NCBI RefSeq assembly: GCF_900113865.1
Contig: NZ_FOQY01000028.1
Location: 35,747 to 99,746 of the forward strand
Source of the DNA: Streptosporangium canum
GTDB taxonomy: Bacteria; Actinomycetota; Actinomycetes; Streptosporangiales; Streptosporangiaceae
Length of the DNA stretch: 64,000 bases
Reading direction: 5' to 3'
A program made the position numbers and the translations under genes. This document shows, piece after piece, positions 24,641 to 34,303 of this stretch. The notes beneath the pieces are model-generated. The model was not told the origin of the DNA. It searched no databases and saw only the letters and a list, made by a program, of their open reading frames with translations. Within the stretch, counting starts at the first letter, position 1, and every line of letters begins with the position of its first letter.

Positions 24641-25196
24641 GGGCGGTCCACTCGTGGCTCGTGAGGACGTCAGCACCCCTGGCCGGGAAGACGCGGTTGA
24701 TCAGGAAGTCGTGCACGTCCGGCTCCCCGTCGGCGCAGGCGTCGCTGAGCACGGTCAGACGGTAGTCGCGATCGGCGGCGTCGTAGAGCGTGGCGGCGAC
24801 CATCGCCCCGGTCGCGACACCGGTCAGCACGATCGAGTCGATGCGCTGGGCGCGCAGGAGCAGATCGAGGTCGGTCCCCGCGAACGCGCTGGCGCGGCGC
24901 TTGAGGACGACGACCTCGCCCGGCAACGGCGCGATGCGCGGGTGCACGAGCGTCTCGGGGGATTCTTCGTGGAACAGCGTCCCCGCCCTGCGCAGGGCGG
25001 TGACCAGTGGGTTTCCCGCTGCCGCATCCAGGCCTGAGGTCCGCAGACCGGTACGTATGAAGATCACGAGGATTCCGGCGGCCCTGGCCGCCGGCAGAAT
25101 TGTCTCCTCCATGACGGGCAGCATGTCGGCGACGAAGGGGTGTCCGTCGACGATGCCGGCCTGCAAGTCGCCGATGATGAGCGCGGTGGTGGTCAT
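24633..25196 (-). CDS. Isochorismatase-like hydrolase lacking the catalytic cysteine
   Basis: 187 residues from ATG 25196 (AGGAAG before it). Fold markers: ALIIGDLQAGIVDG with the catalytic Asp, VVVLKRRASAFAGTDLD with the Lys, and TGVATGAMVAATLYDAADRD. In active cysteine hydrolases the last motif reads ...GC/V..T; here the Cys position is Met (GAMVAAT). The D-K pair is kept. A related actinobacterial subgroup also lacks this Cys, so it may bind or use another chemistry. It stands alone, reading toward the SulP/MFS fragments. Confidence 0.85.
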   Translation of the reverse strand: MTTTALIIGDLQAGIVDGHPFVADMLPVMEETILPAARAAGILVIFIRTGLRTSGLDAAAGNPLVTALRRAGTLFHEESPETLVHPRIAPLPGEVVVLKRRASAFAGTDLDLLLRAQRIDSIVLTGVATGAMVAATLYDAADRDYRLTVLSDACADGEPDVHDFLINRVFPARGADVLTSHEWTARL

Positions 25197-25449
25197 GGCT
25201 TCCTGTCCGGACGGCGCGCCATCCGCCGTCCTCCACGGTCGTGTCCTTGGCGTTGTTGTCGTCGATCCGGTACGACGATAGTGGGACAGGTCCGGGTACG
25301 GTTGGCGATCGGACCGGCTCCGCCGGCCGGCCGATTCGGCCGGGACGGAAACCGCTGTTGCGCGCCGCCCCGAGGGGCCGTCGCCAGACCTCGTCACACG
25401 ACCTGCCGTCGCACGTCACCCCGGCCTGTCCCCACCCAACGAAGTGCTC
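25197..25449. other. Intergenic region between two minus-strand genes
   Basis: No supported gene. It holds the promoter region of the isochorismatase-like gene and the end of the acyl-CoA ligase operon. No clear terminator was found. Confidence 0.3.
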
Positions 25450-27039
25450 CTAGCCGAGCCCGAGCAGGCGCACGCCCTCCTCGCGCATCTCGACCTTGCG
25501 GATCTTGCCGGTGACCGTCATCGGGAACCCGTCGACGACATGGACGTAGCGCGGGATCTTGTAGTGGGCGAGCTTGCCCGCGCAGAACTCCCTGACGGCC
25601 TCGACGGTCAGGGGTGTGCCGCCCTGGCGGATGACGACCCAGGCCATGAGCTCCTCGCCGTACTTCTCGTCGGGCACGCCGATCACCTGCACGTCGGCGA
25701 TGTCGGGGTGGCGGTAGAGGAACTCCTCGACCTCGCGCGGGTAGACGTTCTCGCCGCCCCTGATGACCATGTCCTTGATCCGGCCGACCACGTTGACGTA
25801 GCCGTCGGCGTCCATGGTGGCCAGGTCTCCGGTGTGCATCCAGCCGGCGGCGTCGATGGCCTCGGCCGTGCGCTCCGGCTCGTTCCAGTAGCCGAGCATC
25901 ACCGAGTAGCCGCGCGTGCACAGCTCGCCGGGCTCGCCGCGCGGCACGGTCAGCCCGGTCTCCGGGTGCGTGATCTTGACTTCGACGTGCGGCATCACCT
26001 GTCCGACGGTCTCGGTGCGGCGCTCCAGACCGTCGTCGGACCTGGTCATGGTGGAGACGGGCGAGGTCTCGGTCATGCCGTAGCAGATGGCGACCTCGGC
26101 CATGTTCATCTCGGTGACGACGCGTTTCATCACCTCGACCGGGCAGGGCGAGCCCGCCATGATGCCGGTGCGCAGGCTGGACAGGTCGTACTGCCCCGCG
26201 AGGGTGAGCTCGGCGATGAACATGGTCGGCACGCCGTACAGGGAGGTGCATCGTTCCTGCTGTACGGCCCGCAGCGTCGCCTCGGGGTCGAAGCCGGGCG
26301 CGGGGATGACCACGCACGCGCCGTGGGAGGTGGCGCCGAGGTTGCCCATCACCATGCCGAAGCAGTGGTAGAAGGGCACCGGCAGGCACACCCTGTCGTG
26401 CTCGTCGTAGTGGATGAGCTCGCCGACGAAGAACCCGTTGTTGAGGATGTTGTGGTGCGAGAGCGTGGCGCCCTTGGGGAAGCCGGTCGTGCCGGAGGTG
26501 TACTGGATGTTGATCGCGTCGTCGGCGCTCAGCGACGCCATGCGCTCGCGCAGCCGCTCCTCGGGGGCGGTCAGCGCCAGCAGCCGGTGCCAGCCGGGTT
26601 CGCCGAGGTAGACGACGTCGGCGAACCCGATCTCCTCGACCATCGCGCGGTAGTCGCTGCCCTTGTGCGTGAGCGCGCTGATGAGCAGGCGCAGGCCCGA
26701 CTGCCTGACGACGTAGTCGAGCTCGTGGCCGCGGTAGGCGGGGTTGACGTTGACCAGGATCGCGCCGATCTTCGCGGTGGCGTACTGGACGATCATCCAT
26801 TCGGCGCAGTTGGGCGCCCAGATGCCGATCCGGTCGCCCTTGGCGATGCCGGAGGCGAGGAGCGCGAGGGCCAGCCGGTTCACCTCGGCGTCGAGCTCGG
26901 CGTAGGTCCAGCGACGACCGGAGGGCACGTCGACGAGTGCCTCGCGGTCGCCGAAGCGCCGCACGGTCCGCTCGAAGTTGTCGCCGATGGTCTCGCCCAG
27001 CAGCGGGGTCGCCGCCACCGCGCTCGAGTAGGACTGCAT
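25450..27039 (-). CDS. AMP-dependent acyl-CoA synthetase
   Basis: 529 residues from ATG 27039, with GGAGG seven bases upstream; an earlier in-frame start at 27066 would overlap the previous gene. Adenylation motifs: [20 protein letters not shown] (P-loop-like), [52 protein letters not shown], and the catalytic Lys in TGKIRKVEM near the C-terminus. It activates a carboxylic acid to its CoA thioester; similarity is to medium-chain/FadD3-like fatty or aromatic acid ligases. As the last gene of the seven-gene operon it may activate an acid released by the carboxylesterase. Confidence 0.93.
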   Translation of the reverse strand: MQSYSSAVAATPLLGETIGDNFERTVRRFGDREALVDVPSGRRWTYAELDAEVNRLALALLASGIAKGDRIGIWAPNCAEWMIVQYATAKIGAILVNVNPAYRGHELDYVVRQSGLRLLISALTHKGSDYRAMVEEIGFADVVYLGEPGWHRLLALTAPEERLRERMASLSADDAINIQYTSGTTGFPKGATLSHHNILNNGFFVGELIHYDEHDRVCLPVPFYHCFGMVMGNLGATSHGACVVIPAPGFDPEATLRAVQQERCTSLYGVPTMFIAELTLAGQYDLSSLRTGIMAGSPCPVEVMKRVVTEMNMAEVAICYGMTETSPVSTMTRSDDGLERRTETVGQVMPHVEVKITHPETGLTVPRGEPGELCTRGYSVMLGYWNEPERTAEAIDAAGWMHTGDLATMDADGYVNVVGRIKDMVIRGGENVYPREVEEFLYRHPDIADVQVIGVPDEKYGEELMAWVVIRQGGTPLTVEAVREFCAGKLAHYKIPRYVHVVDGFPMTVTGKIRKVEMREEGVRLLGLG

Positions 27040-27040
27040 G

Positions 27041-28411
27041 TCACAACCTCCGGTCGGTGGGTTCATTGAAGACCATGGTGTGCCCCAGTGGCCAGCCGGG
27101 ATCGCCGGTGCGGGCGAAACGCACCCAGGCGGCGTGCATCGCGTCGGCCACGGCCTGCGGCGCGTCCGGCCCCGCGGTGCGTTCGACGCCGGGCGCGTCG
27201 AGCACGTCGAAGACGAAGGGCAGGTCGAGGTTGTGCACCGCGCCCACGCGTCCGCCGCCGACCGGGCTCTCGACGGGCGACTCCCACCGGAACTCGTAGG
27301 CGTAGGCGGGCCTGGCCTCGCGGATCCAGCGCGTCTCGCGGGTGAACAGGTGCTGGGTGACGGCGCGTCCGACGCGCTCGGCGGGTGTGAGGCCGGGTCC
27401 GTCGACCTGGACGCCGAGGTGGTCGAGCGCGGCCTGCGCGGCGACCTCGTCGAGGCCGGCGGCCAGGCGGCGGACGAACACGTCGGCCTCCTGGGAGGTG
27501 CAGCCGACCAGCAGCGGCAGGTGCCCGCTCGCGCCTGCGCGCAGGGCGGCCAGCGGGACGGCCGGGATCAGGTCACCGTCGACGACCGGCTTGACCGGCA
27601 CCGACTCGTTCAGCCCGCCGGCGTCGCCGGTCAGCGGCGGCGGCTGTTCGGCGACGAGCGCCTCGGGGGGCAGCCCGGCGAAGGAGGACCTGGTCGGGTC
27701 GATCCCCAGCCGGGTGGCGAGCGTCTTGGCGTAGTCGCGCGCCTCCTGCTCGGTGGCGACCAGGTTGGCCGAGCCGCTCATCACGATCGCGCGCCGGAAC
27801 AGCCCTTCGGCGCGGGGCATCGTCAGCAGGGTGGCGACGGCGGCGCCGCCCGCCGACTGCCCGGCGATCGTCACGTTGCCGGGGTCGCCGCCGAAGGCCG
27901 CGATGTTGTCGCGTACCCATTGCAGCGCGGCCAGCCAGTCGAGGACGCCCCGGTTGAGCGGGGCGTCCTCCAGGGCCAGGAAGCCCTCGAAGCCGAGCCG
28001 GTAGTTGACGGCCACGCAGACCACGCCGTCACGGGCGAAGCGGGTGCCCTGGTGCCAGGCCGCCCCGTTGCCGCCGATGGCGAACGCGCCGCCGTGGATC
28101 CACACCAAAACGGGCAGCCCGGCCCGGCCGGTCTCAGGGGTGCGCACGTCGAGGTTGAGGCAGTCCTCGCCGACCTCGAAGACGTCGGGCGCGTACAGGC
28201 CGATGTCCTCACCGGCCGCCTGCGGGGCGGCGGGGCCCCGCGTGACGGCGGACCGTACACCCTCCCACGCGGGTGGCGAGACGGGCGCGCCGAAGCGGTG
28301 CTCGCCGAAGGGCGGGGCGGCGTACGGCACGCCGAGGAAGGCGAGCACCCCCTCCTCGGCCCTGCCCTCGACCAGCCCGGCAGTGGTTGGCACGATCATG
28401 CGCGACGCCAT
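27041..28411 (-). CDS. Type B carboxylesterase
   Basis: 456 residues. The family patterns are [17 protein letters not shown] at the start, [11 protein letters not shown], the oxyanion hole [14 protein letters not shown], and the nucleophile elbow [14 protein letters not shown]. The acidic residue and His are expected near TSQEADVF and [11 protein letters not shown]. No signal peptide, so it acts in the cytoplasm. The ATG at 28411 has GAAGGGA upstream; an alternative ATG at 28399 would overlap the previous stop as ATGA. It lies one base from the CoA ligase start, so both products probably act in sequence. Confidence 0.92.
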   Translation of the reverse strand: MASRMIVPTTAGLVEGRAEEGVLAFLGVPYAAPPFGEHRFGAPVSPPAWEGVRSAVTRGPAAPQAAGEDIGLYAPDVFEVGEDCLNLDVRTPETGRAGLPVLVWIHGGAFAIGGNGAAWHQGTRFARDGVVCVAVNYRLGFEGFLALEDAPLNRGVLDWLAALQWVRDNIAAFGGDPGNVTIAGQSAGGAAVATLLTMPRAEGLFRRAIVMSGSANLVATEQEARDYAKTLATRLGIDPTRSSFAGLPPEALVAEQPPPLTGDAGGLNESVPVKPVVDGDLIPAVPLAALRAGASGHLPLLVGCTSQEADVFVRRLAAGLDEVAAQAALDHLGVQVDGPGLTPAERVGRAVTQHLFTRETRWIREARPAYAYEFRWESPVESPVGGGRVGAVHNLDLPFVFDVLDAPGVERTAGPDAPQAVADAMHAAWVRFARTGDPGWPLGHTMVFNEPTDRRL

Positions 28412-29706
28412 CCGGCCGTCCCTTCGACGATTCTGATCGCCGCCCGGGTGAGCGGCTCAAGGCCGGCCTCGTGCACCTTGTCGAGGGTGTCGGCCGAGTC
28501 GAACAGGTACATGGGCGCCGACAGGAAGTGCACGAGCGGCACCCCCTCGGGGTGGAAGAAGGCCCCGTCGGTGGGCGGCATCGGGGAGAACACGTCCGGC
28601 GGCAGCACGAAGGAGCGCCTCAGGTCCTCCGCGACGAGGGCCGCCGCCACCAGGCTCTCCAGCTCCGGCTTCCTGGTGGTGAACCACCAGCCGGGTTCGG
28701 GGTCGCCGGTGGGCACCAGCTCGCCGTCCACGACCACGCACCGCCGGGCGGCGTGCTCCAGGTGGAGCTGGAGCACGACGTCGCCCAGCAGGCCGCGGTT
28801 CTCCTCGATGAAGGCCCGGGTGCCCGCGGCGTGCGCCATGTGACCCGCGGTCAGCAGGAAGAGAAGGTTGTGCGGCCGGTCCCGCTCGGGCACGCCCGCC
28901 CAGTACTGGGCGGCGGCCAGCACCAGCGCGATCCCCGAGGCGTCCTCGACGGCCGAGGCCCAGGGCGCGTCGTGGTGCGAGCCGATGATCACCCACTGGC
29001 CGGAGCGGCCGGGGAGCGTGCCGATCACGTTGTGCGAGAGGGCCGGGCCCGTCTCCGACTCGACGGTGAGCGTGCCCGTGCAGGGGCCCTCGTCGACCAG
29101 GTCGAGCACCCGACGCGCGTCGCCGCCCGACAGCCAGACGGCCGGAAGGTCGCGGTGCACGGCGTCGTAGGGCACGTAGTAGTCGCGGGTCTCCCACGGC
29201 ACCCCGGTCAGCGCCCCCGCGAAGGCGGCGGCGCCGCCGTCCATGACGCCCTGGATGACGTCGAGGTAGTCGAGCTGGAACGGCAGCGTCTGGACCAGCT
29301 CGTCGAAGACGCCCTCGGGGTCGTGCACGGCCGTCGCCAGCTCCCTGAGGTAGGACTGCGGCAGCTCGGTGAAGGTGTACTCGGGCACGACGATCGCGCC
29401 CGGCACGACCTCGCGGCTGACCGGCGCGCGCACGGTCGCCTTCGGCGTGGTGTACGGCAGGGCGGACGCCGCCACCCGCACGACTCTCGACGGGTCGGCG
29501 TCCAGGCCCACCACCAGGGCCGCCGTCACCGGCCGCCAGACGGGCAGCTCGACCGGCGCCAGCCGTACGTCGTGCAGCCCGAACTCGGTGAAGCGCTCGG
29601 CGGCCCACGCGGCGGTCCAGTCGTCGGCCGGGTAGCCGGGACGCCTGATGCCCCGCGAGGTGACCGTCTCGATCCACTCCATCATCCTCGCGGTGTCCGG
29701 GATCAT
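28396..29706 (-). CDS. M28-like peptidase-fold protein with altered metal site
   Basis: 436 residues, no signal peptide. A PA-like insert precedes an M28-type core: WVIIGSHHDAPWASAVEDAS keeps H-x-D and the bridging Asp. The usual catalytic Glu-Glu after the core strand is replaced in LLFLLTAGHMAHAAGTRAFI (Gly-His). The C-terminal His ligand region reads PMYLFDSADTLDKV. Either the site uses other ligands or the protein is not a peptidase. The exported protein at 36180-37760 shows the same TGH replacement, so the two are related. The ATG at 29706 overlaps the permease stop. Confidence 0.8.
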   Translation of the reverse strand: MIPDTARMMEWIETVTSRGIRRPGYPADDWTAAWAAERFTEFGLHDVRLAPVELPVWRPVTAALVVGLDADPSRVVRVAASALPYTTPKATVRAPVSREVVPGAIVVPEYTFTELPQSYLRELATAVHDPEGVFDELVQTLPFQLDYLDVIQGVMDGGAAAFAGALTGVPWETRDYYVPYDAVHRDLPAVWLSGGDARRVLDLVDEGPCTGTLTVESETGPALSHNVIGTLPGRSGQWVIIGSHHDAPWASAVEDASGIALVLAAAQYWAGVPERDRPHNLLFLLTAGHMAHAAGTRAFIEENRGLLGDVVLQLHLEHAARRCVVVDGELVPTGDPEPGWWFTTRKPELESLVAAALVAEDLRRSFVLPPDVFSPMPPTDGAFFHPEGVPLVHFLSAPMYLFDSADTLDKVHEAGLEPLTRAAIRIVEGTAGWRRA

Positions 29707-30512
29707 CGTTTCAGCCCTCCGAAGGTGAGTCCCGCCACGTAGTAGCGCTGCAGCGCCACCATCAGGATGAACGGCGGCACGGCGGTGACCAGTGCCGCGG
29801 TGGTGGTCAGGTGATAGGTGAAGCCGACCTCGCTCTGGAAGTTGGCCAGCCCCACCGGCAACGGCCACAGCTCCTGCTCGTTGGCCACGATCAGCGGCCA
29901 GAGCAGGTTGTCCCACTGCGCCAGGAAATGCACGAGGAACAGGGTGATGAGCGCGGGCTTGAGCAGCGGCACGGCGACGCGCGCGAAGATGCGGAACTCC
30001 CCCGCGCCGTCGACCCGCGCGGCCAGCAGCAGCTCCTTCGGGATGCCGAGGGCGAACTGCCGCACCAGGAAGACGCCGAACGCGCTGATCATGCCGGGCA
30101 CCATCATGCCCTGGAAGGTGTTGACCCAGCCGAGCTCCTTCACGATGAGGAAGACGGGGATGACCAGGACCATCGGGGTGAGCGCGAGCGTGCCGACCAC
30201 CAGCGCGAACAGGACGCGGCGGCCGGGGAAGGACAGCTGGGCCATCGCGTATCCGGCGGCGGCCGAGAAGATCACGTCCAGGACGCCGGTGCCGACGCAC
30301 AGGATGAGGCTGTTGCGCAGGTAGGTGGGCAGGTTGCCCTCGCCGAACAGCAGCCTGATGTTGTCGGGCAGGTGGAAGCCGTTGAAGACCAGCCCGCGCA
30401 GGTCGGTGTCGTCGGGCGCCGAGGCGACGACGAGCATGGCGTAGACCGGCAGCAGCATGAACCCGACCGCGACGATCAGCCAGACGGTGCGCAGGACGGT
30501 TCCCGCTCTCAT
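29703..30512 (-). CDS. Carbohydrate ABC permease, MalG/CUT1 type
   Basis: 269 residues, six helices, with the cytoplasmic EAA loop ELLLAARVDGAGEFRIFARVA-like pattern (E...A..DGA....F......P) at about 180-200. It ends in AGLTFGGLKR, typical of MalG-type subunits. It overlaps the second permease (ATGA) and the M28-like gene. It imports whatever the linked binding protein delivers. Confidence 0.93.
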   Translation of the reverse strand: MRAGTVLRTVWLIVAVGFMLLPVYAMLVVASAPDDTDLRGLVFNGFHLPDNIRLLFGEGNLPTYLRNSLILCVGTGVLDVIFSAAAGYAMAQLSFPGRRVLFALVVGTLALTPMVLVIPVFLIVKELGWVNTFQGMMVPGMISAFGVFLVRQFALGIPKELLLAARVDGAGEFRIFARVAVPLLKPALITLFLVHFLAQWDNLLWPLIVANEQELWPLPVGLANFQSEVGFTYHLTTTAALVTAVPPFILMVALQRYYVAGLTFGGLKR

Positions 30513-31432
30513 TCGTCGCCTCCCTTCAGGAACCCGAACTGCAGCGCCGAGACGATCACCATGGCGACGAGCAGCACCATGCCCATCGCGGCGGCGTAGC
30601 CCATGTGCTCGTAGGGGAAGGCGTTGGCCCAGATGTAGTACGGCAGCACCTGGGTGGCGTCGGCGGGCCCGCCGCCGGTGAGCAGGAAGGCGGGCACGAA
30701 CGCCTGCATCGATCCGGCCACCGAGATGACCAGGACGAACAGCAGGGTCCTGCGCAGCAGCGGGAGCGTGATCCGGGTGAACGTGGTCACCGCCCCTGAG
30801 CCGTCGATGGCGGCGGCCTCGTACACCTCGCCGGGCAGCGCCTGCAGCCCGGCGGTCAGGATGATCACGAACAGCCCCATGCTCTTCCAGACGACCATCA
30901 CGACCAGGGCCCAGATGGCCAGGTCGGAGCTGGTCAGCCAGGACTGCGGACCGATCCCGACCAGGCCGAGGAGGGTGTTGGCCAGGCCCCGGTCGGAGTA
31001 GATGATCACCCAGACCATGGACGTGGCGGCGAGCGGCATCACGGCCGGAATCATGACGAGCGCTCTGAGCCCGCGGTTGAGCCGTCCCGGCTTGCTCAGC
31101 GGCACGGCCACCAGCAGGGCCAGCACGATCGTCGGGACGACCGTGCAGACCGTGTAGACGACGGTGATCCACGCCGAGTTGAGGAAGCCGGGGTCGGCGA
31201 ACATGCGCTCGTAGTTGGCCAGGCCGATCCAGTTGGGCGTCCCCGCCATCTCGTAGTCGGTGAAGCTGAGATAGATGGCGGCCAGGAACGGGACGAGCCA
31301 GAACACGACGAAGAAGACGGCCACCGGGAGGGTCAGCGCCACGCCCGCCGCGGCCTGGGGCCGGGCCCTGCCCCTGCCGAGCACGCTCACAGGGCCATGG
31401 GGCCGGGCTCTGACCCTGTCGAGCACGCTCAC
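30509..31432 (-). CDS. Carbohydrate ABC permease, MalF/CUT1 type, with duplicated N-terminus
   Basis: 307 residues from GTG 31432, which overlaps the binding-protein stop (GTGA). Six helices and the EAA motif EVYEAAAIDGSGAVTTFTRI. Residues 1-28 are two copies of a 14-residue block (VSVLDRVRARPHGP / VSVLGRGRARPQAA) caused by a 42-bp tandem duplication. A GTG at 31390 in the second copy could be an alternative start (293 residues). Without the duplication the second copy would itself overlap the stop. Confidence 0.9.
   Translation of the reverse strand: MSVLDRVRARPHGPVSVLGRGRARPQAAAGVALTLPVAVFFVVFWLVPFLAAIYLSFTDYEMAGTPNWIGLANYERMFADPGFLNSAWITVVYTVCTVVPTIVLALLVAVPLSKPGRLNRGLRALVMIPAVMPLAATSMVWVIIYSDRGLANTLLGLVGIGPQSWLTSSDLAIWALVVMVVWKSMGLFVIILTAGLQALPGEVYEAAAIDGSGAVTTFTRITLPLLRRTLLFVLVISVAGSMQAFVPAFLLTGGGPADATQVLPYYIWANAFPYEHMGYAAAMGMVLLVAMVIVSALQFGFLKGGDE
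31349..31432. repeat. 42-bp imperfect tandem duplication at an SBP/permease junction
   Basis: 31349-31390 and 31391-31432 share gcacgctcac, ccgggc.ctg, ccctg.cga and ggcc.tgggg with about six differences. The unit length is a multiple of three, so both reading frames survive. Each copy holds a GTG able to start the permease. Confidence 0.8.
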
Positions 31433-32682
31433 AGGGCCAGCCGCACGGTGGAGTCGAAGGTCGCCGCGGCCTGGGCGGGGGTCGACTTGCCGTGGGCGAC
31501 GGAGTCGACGGCGCCGGCCGCGGCCTTCGCCAGTTCGAGGGTGCCGGGGATGATCGGGCCGAAGTCGACATGCGGGAGGCTGTCGGCGACGATCTTCATG
31601 ATCTCGGACTTGCCGCGCGGCCCGGCGTCGCGCCAGCCCTTGGTCGGGATGATGATGCCGTTGTCGAGGTTGGCGGTCACCGACGGGGCGCCCTGCAGGT
31701 AGTTGACGAGGTGCCAGGCGGTGAACTGGTTGGGCGAGTCCTTGGCCACGCCCCAGCCCCAGGTGTAGGCGGGAACGACGGGCGGCCCGCCGGCCCAGGT
31801 GGGCATGGGCGCGACGCCGTACTGCTTGCCGAAGGTGAGCTTGTCCTTGCCCAGCTTCTCCAGCGCGGGGCCGAGGAAGGCGCCGCTGACGACCATGGCG
31901 GCCTCGCCGGAGTAGAACAGGCCGAGCGCGCCCAGCGGGTTGGAGAGCTTGGGGTTGCCGATCCCCGACATGTATGTCAGGGCGTCGATGCCCTGCTCGG
32001 TGGCCAGCGACGCCTTCGCGCCGCCGGCCGCGACGAGCTCGCCGCCCTTGCCCCGGACGAGGGCGGTCAGCGTCATGAGGGCCCACTGCGGGTCGCCGTA
32101 GAGCCACTGCAGGCCGACCCGCCTGCGGTCCTTCGAGGTCAGCCTGGCGCTGTGGTCGGCGATCTCCTCCCAGGTCGCCGGGGGCTTGTCGGGGTCGAGT
32201 CCGGCCTCCTCGAACCGGTCCTTGCGGTAGTAGAGCATGCAGGGGTTGAAGTCGACGGGCACGCCGTAGGGCACGTCCTGGTAGGTGAGCGGGGTGGTCG
32301 TGCCCGGCTCGTAGTTCTGCAGCGGCAGCGCCTTGGTGTCGACGGGCGCGAGCCGCTGCTTCTTGGCGTGCGCGGGGAAGCTCCAGTGGCCGATCTTGAA
32401 GACGTCGGGCGGGGCGCCGCCGCTGAAGGCGGTCAGCAGTTTGGCGTCGAGCTGGCCCACGGGCAGGTAGAGCAGCTTCACGTCGACCTTGAACTCGGCG
32501 ATGTAGCGGTGCACGAGCTCCTGGAACTGCCGGCCGGTGTCCTGCGAGCCGTGCAGCCAGACGGTGACCTCGCCGTGCGGCCCGCCGTCCGCGGCCTGCT
32601 GCCGGGGCTGGTCCTTGCCGCATCCGGCGAGCAGGGTGAGCGCGCCGGCGGCCAGTAGCCCACGCCGCGTCAGATCCGCCAT
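31429..32682 (-). CDS. ABC sugar-type substrate-binding lipoprotein (CUT1)
   Basis: 417 residues. RR near the N-terminus and a lipobox LLAGC (Cys21) give a surface lipoprotein. Family markers: EVTVWLHGSQDTGRQFQELV, GAPPDVFKIGHWSF, PYGVPVDFNPCMLYYRKDRF, and YTWGWGVAKDS. A single binding protein feeds the two permeases; no ATPase is encoded here, so a shared MsiK-like ATPase is expected. Ligand unknown. Confidence 0.92.
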   Translation of the reverse strand: MADLTRRGLLAAGALTLLAGCGKDQPRQQAADGGPHGEVTVWLHGSQDTGRQFQELVHRYIAEFKVDVKLLYLPVGQLDAKLLTAFSGGAPPDVFKIGHWSFPAHAKKQRLAPVDTKALPLQNYEPGTTTPLTYQDVPYGVPVDFNPCMLYYRKDRFEEAGLDPDKPPATWEEIADHSARLTSKDRRRVGLQWLYGDPQWALMTLTALVRGKGGELVAAGGAKASLATEQGIDALTYMSGIGNPKLSNPLGALGLFYSGEAAMVVSGAFLGPALEKLGKDKLTFGKQYGVAPMPTWAGGPPVVPAYTWGWGVAKDSPNQFTAWHLVNYLQGAPSVTANLDNGIIIPTKGWRDAGPRGKSEIMKIVADSLPHVDFGPIIPGTLELAKAAAGAVDSVAHGKSTPAQAAATFDSTVRLAL

Positions 32683-32692
32683 GGTGGTTCTC

Positions 32693-33550
32693 CTAGGTGA
32701 GGTTCTTGAGGGCCCGGTTCTGCCAGGCGGTGTTGGTGGGGAGCTCGGCGGCGCTGCCGGCGAACGCCCCGCGGGCCTGGGAGTCGACCTGGAGGCGGTA
32801 CCTCAGCCAGGCGGTCACGTAGCCGAGGAAGGCCCCGCCGGTGTTCTGGATGTCGTTGTGCCCCGCGCCCTTGAGCAGCGCCCGGCCCGCTCCGGCGGTG
32901 GCCTGGTCGTAGTAGCCCTGCACGGTCGCGGCCGAGGAGATCAGCCAGTCGTTCGCGCCGCTGAGGAAGAGCACCGGGCAGGTCAGGTCGGCGACGGAGA
33001 ACTCGTCTCCCGGGCCGGCCATCCACTGCGCGGGCACGGCGATCGGCACGACGGTCTTGATCAGCCCGGCGGAGTCGTTGGCCGCGTTGATGGATCCGCC
33101 CGCACCCTGGGAGTGGCCGACGGCGGCGACCTGGGCGGTGTTCAGCTTGCCGTGGAAGACGCTGGCGGGGTCGGTGTCGAGGCTGATGAGGTGCTGGGCG
33201 GCGGCGAGGATCTCGGCGCCGGTGCCCGTGGTCGTGTCGGTGGAGGCGACCACCGCGAAGCCCCACGAGGCGAGGTGGTTGAGCAGTCCCGGATAGTTGT
33301 CGGGGGTGGCCCACGAGCCGTTGCCCCAGGTGACGATCGGGTGGGTGACGCCGCCCGAGCCCAGGGTCTGCGGGTAGTAGAGCCGGTGGCCGCCCGAGGT
33401 GCCGGTGGCGACCGGCCACGGACCCGCCGCCTTGTAGATCGTCTCGATGGTGGAGGCGGCGTTGGCCTCGGTGGTCAAGGACAGGAATCCGGCCGACATG
33501 AGGCCGAGCGCCCCTGCCCGCAACGCCTGCCGGCGGGTGAAGTTCTCCAT
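32693..33550 (-). CDS. Secreted alpha/beta hydrolase
   Basis: 285 residues from ATG 33550 (GAGG five bases upstream; the in-frame GTG at 33556 is less likely). The signal FTRRQALRAGALGLM looks Tat-type and is cut after TEANA. Nucleophile elbow VAAVGHSQGAGGSINAAN; Asp likely near VLFLSGANDWLI and His in LLKGAGHNDIQ. Related to dienelactone-hydrolase/PET-hydrolase-like esterases. First gene of the operon, divergent from the TetR gene, so it probably releases the ligand that the ABC system imports. Confidence 0.9.
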   Translation of the reverse strand: MENFTRRQALRAGALGLMSAGFLSLTTEANAASTIETIYKAAGPWPVATGTSGGHRLYYPQTLGSGGVTHPIVTWGNGSWATPDNYPGLLNHLASWGFAVVASTDTTTGTGAEILAAAQHLISLDTDPASVFHGKLNTAQVAAVGHSQGAGGSINAANDSAGLIKTVVPIAVPAQWMAGPGDEFSVADLTCPVLFLSGANDWLISSAATVQGYYDQATAGAGRALLKGAGHNDIQNTGGAFLGYVTAWLRYRLQVDSQARGAFAGSAAELPTNTAWQNRALKNLT

Positions 33551-33570
33551 GGTCACCTCGTAGGTTATTT

Positions 33571-33588
33571 GGAGACGTGAACGTCTCC
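33571..33588. promoter_or_regulatory. TetR operator between hydrolase operon and tetR
   Basis: ggagacgt-ga-acgtctcc is a perfect 8+8 palindrome centred between the divergent starts, 20 bp from the hydrolase ATG and 28 bp from the tetR ATG. Repression of both directions is expected. Confidence 0.75.
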
Positions 33589-33616
33589 TAAGAGAGGGAA
33601 GTACGATCGGAGAGCG

Positions 33617-34303
33617 ATGTCAAGACATGAACAGAAGGAAATTCCGGCGGCCCGGCCGCTCCCCAGGGGGCGGCACGGACTCTCCCCCGACACGGTGCGC
33701 AACTCCCAGCGAGAGCGCCTCGTGGAGGCCATGCTGAAGCTCGTCGCCAGACGCGGATACGCCGCCACGAGCGTGCCGGACGTGATCGCCGCCGCGCGGG
33801 TCTCGCGCAACGCCTTCTACGCCCAGTTCGCCGACAAGGAGGCGTGCTTCCTCGCCGGATGCGAGCGCGACCTGCCCGAGTTGATCGACTCGATCCGCAC
33901 GGCCGCGTCGGGGGCGGGCGACCGCTGGAACGAGGCGCTCCGGCTGGGGATGACCGCCTACCTGCGGTGGTGGCAGGAGCGCCCGGAGTACGCGCAGGCG
34001 TACTTCGTGGAGTTGCCGAGGGCGGGCGAGCGGGCCGTCGAGCAGCGTGACGCCGCCTACCGGCCCTTCCTCGACATGTTCGGGGCGCTGGCCGCGCGGG
34101 CCAGGCTGGAGGATCCCTCGCTGCCGCCGCTGCGTGCCGCGGTGCCCCGCCTGATCGTCTACGGGACCACCGAGTTCATCGCCTCGGAGGTGCGTGAGGG
34201 CCGCGTCGCCACCCTGACGTCGTCGGCCGGCGACCTCTACCACTACACGGTCGCCCTGCTCGCCGGCCCCGATCACGGCATCGCGACCACCCCTTCCGCC
34301 TGA
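33617..34303 (+). CDS. TetR-family regulator
   Basis: 228 residues. HTH domain at about 30-80: RERLVEAMLKLVARRGYAAT, VPDVIAAARVSRNAFYAQFA, DKEACFLAG. The C-terminal ligand domain is of the common actinobacterial TetR_C type. It most likely controls the divergent hydrolase-ABC-ligase operon through the palindrome at 33571. Its 3' end overlaps the convergent glycosidase gene by 31 bp. Confidence 0.93.
   Translation: MSRHEQKEIPAARPLPRGRHGLSPDTVRNSQRERLVEAMLKLVARRGYAATSVPDVIAAARVSRNAFYAQFADKEACFLAGCERDLPELIDSIRTAASGAGDRWNEALRLGMTAYLRWWQERPEYAQAYFVELPRAGERAVEQRDAAYRPFLDMFGALAARARLEDPSLPPLRAAVPRLIVYGTTEFIASEVREGRVATLTSSAGDLYHYTVALLAGPDHGIATTPSA

Noticed and set aside
25444-27069. 541-codon plus-strand ORF
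   Set aside because: Antisense shadow of the acyl-CoA synthetase, which has all expected motifs.
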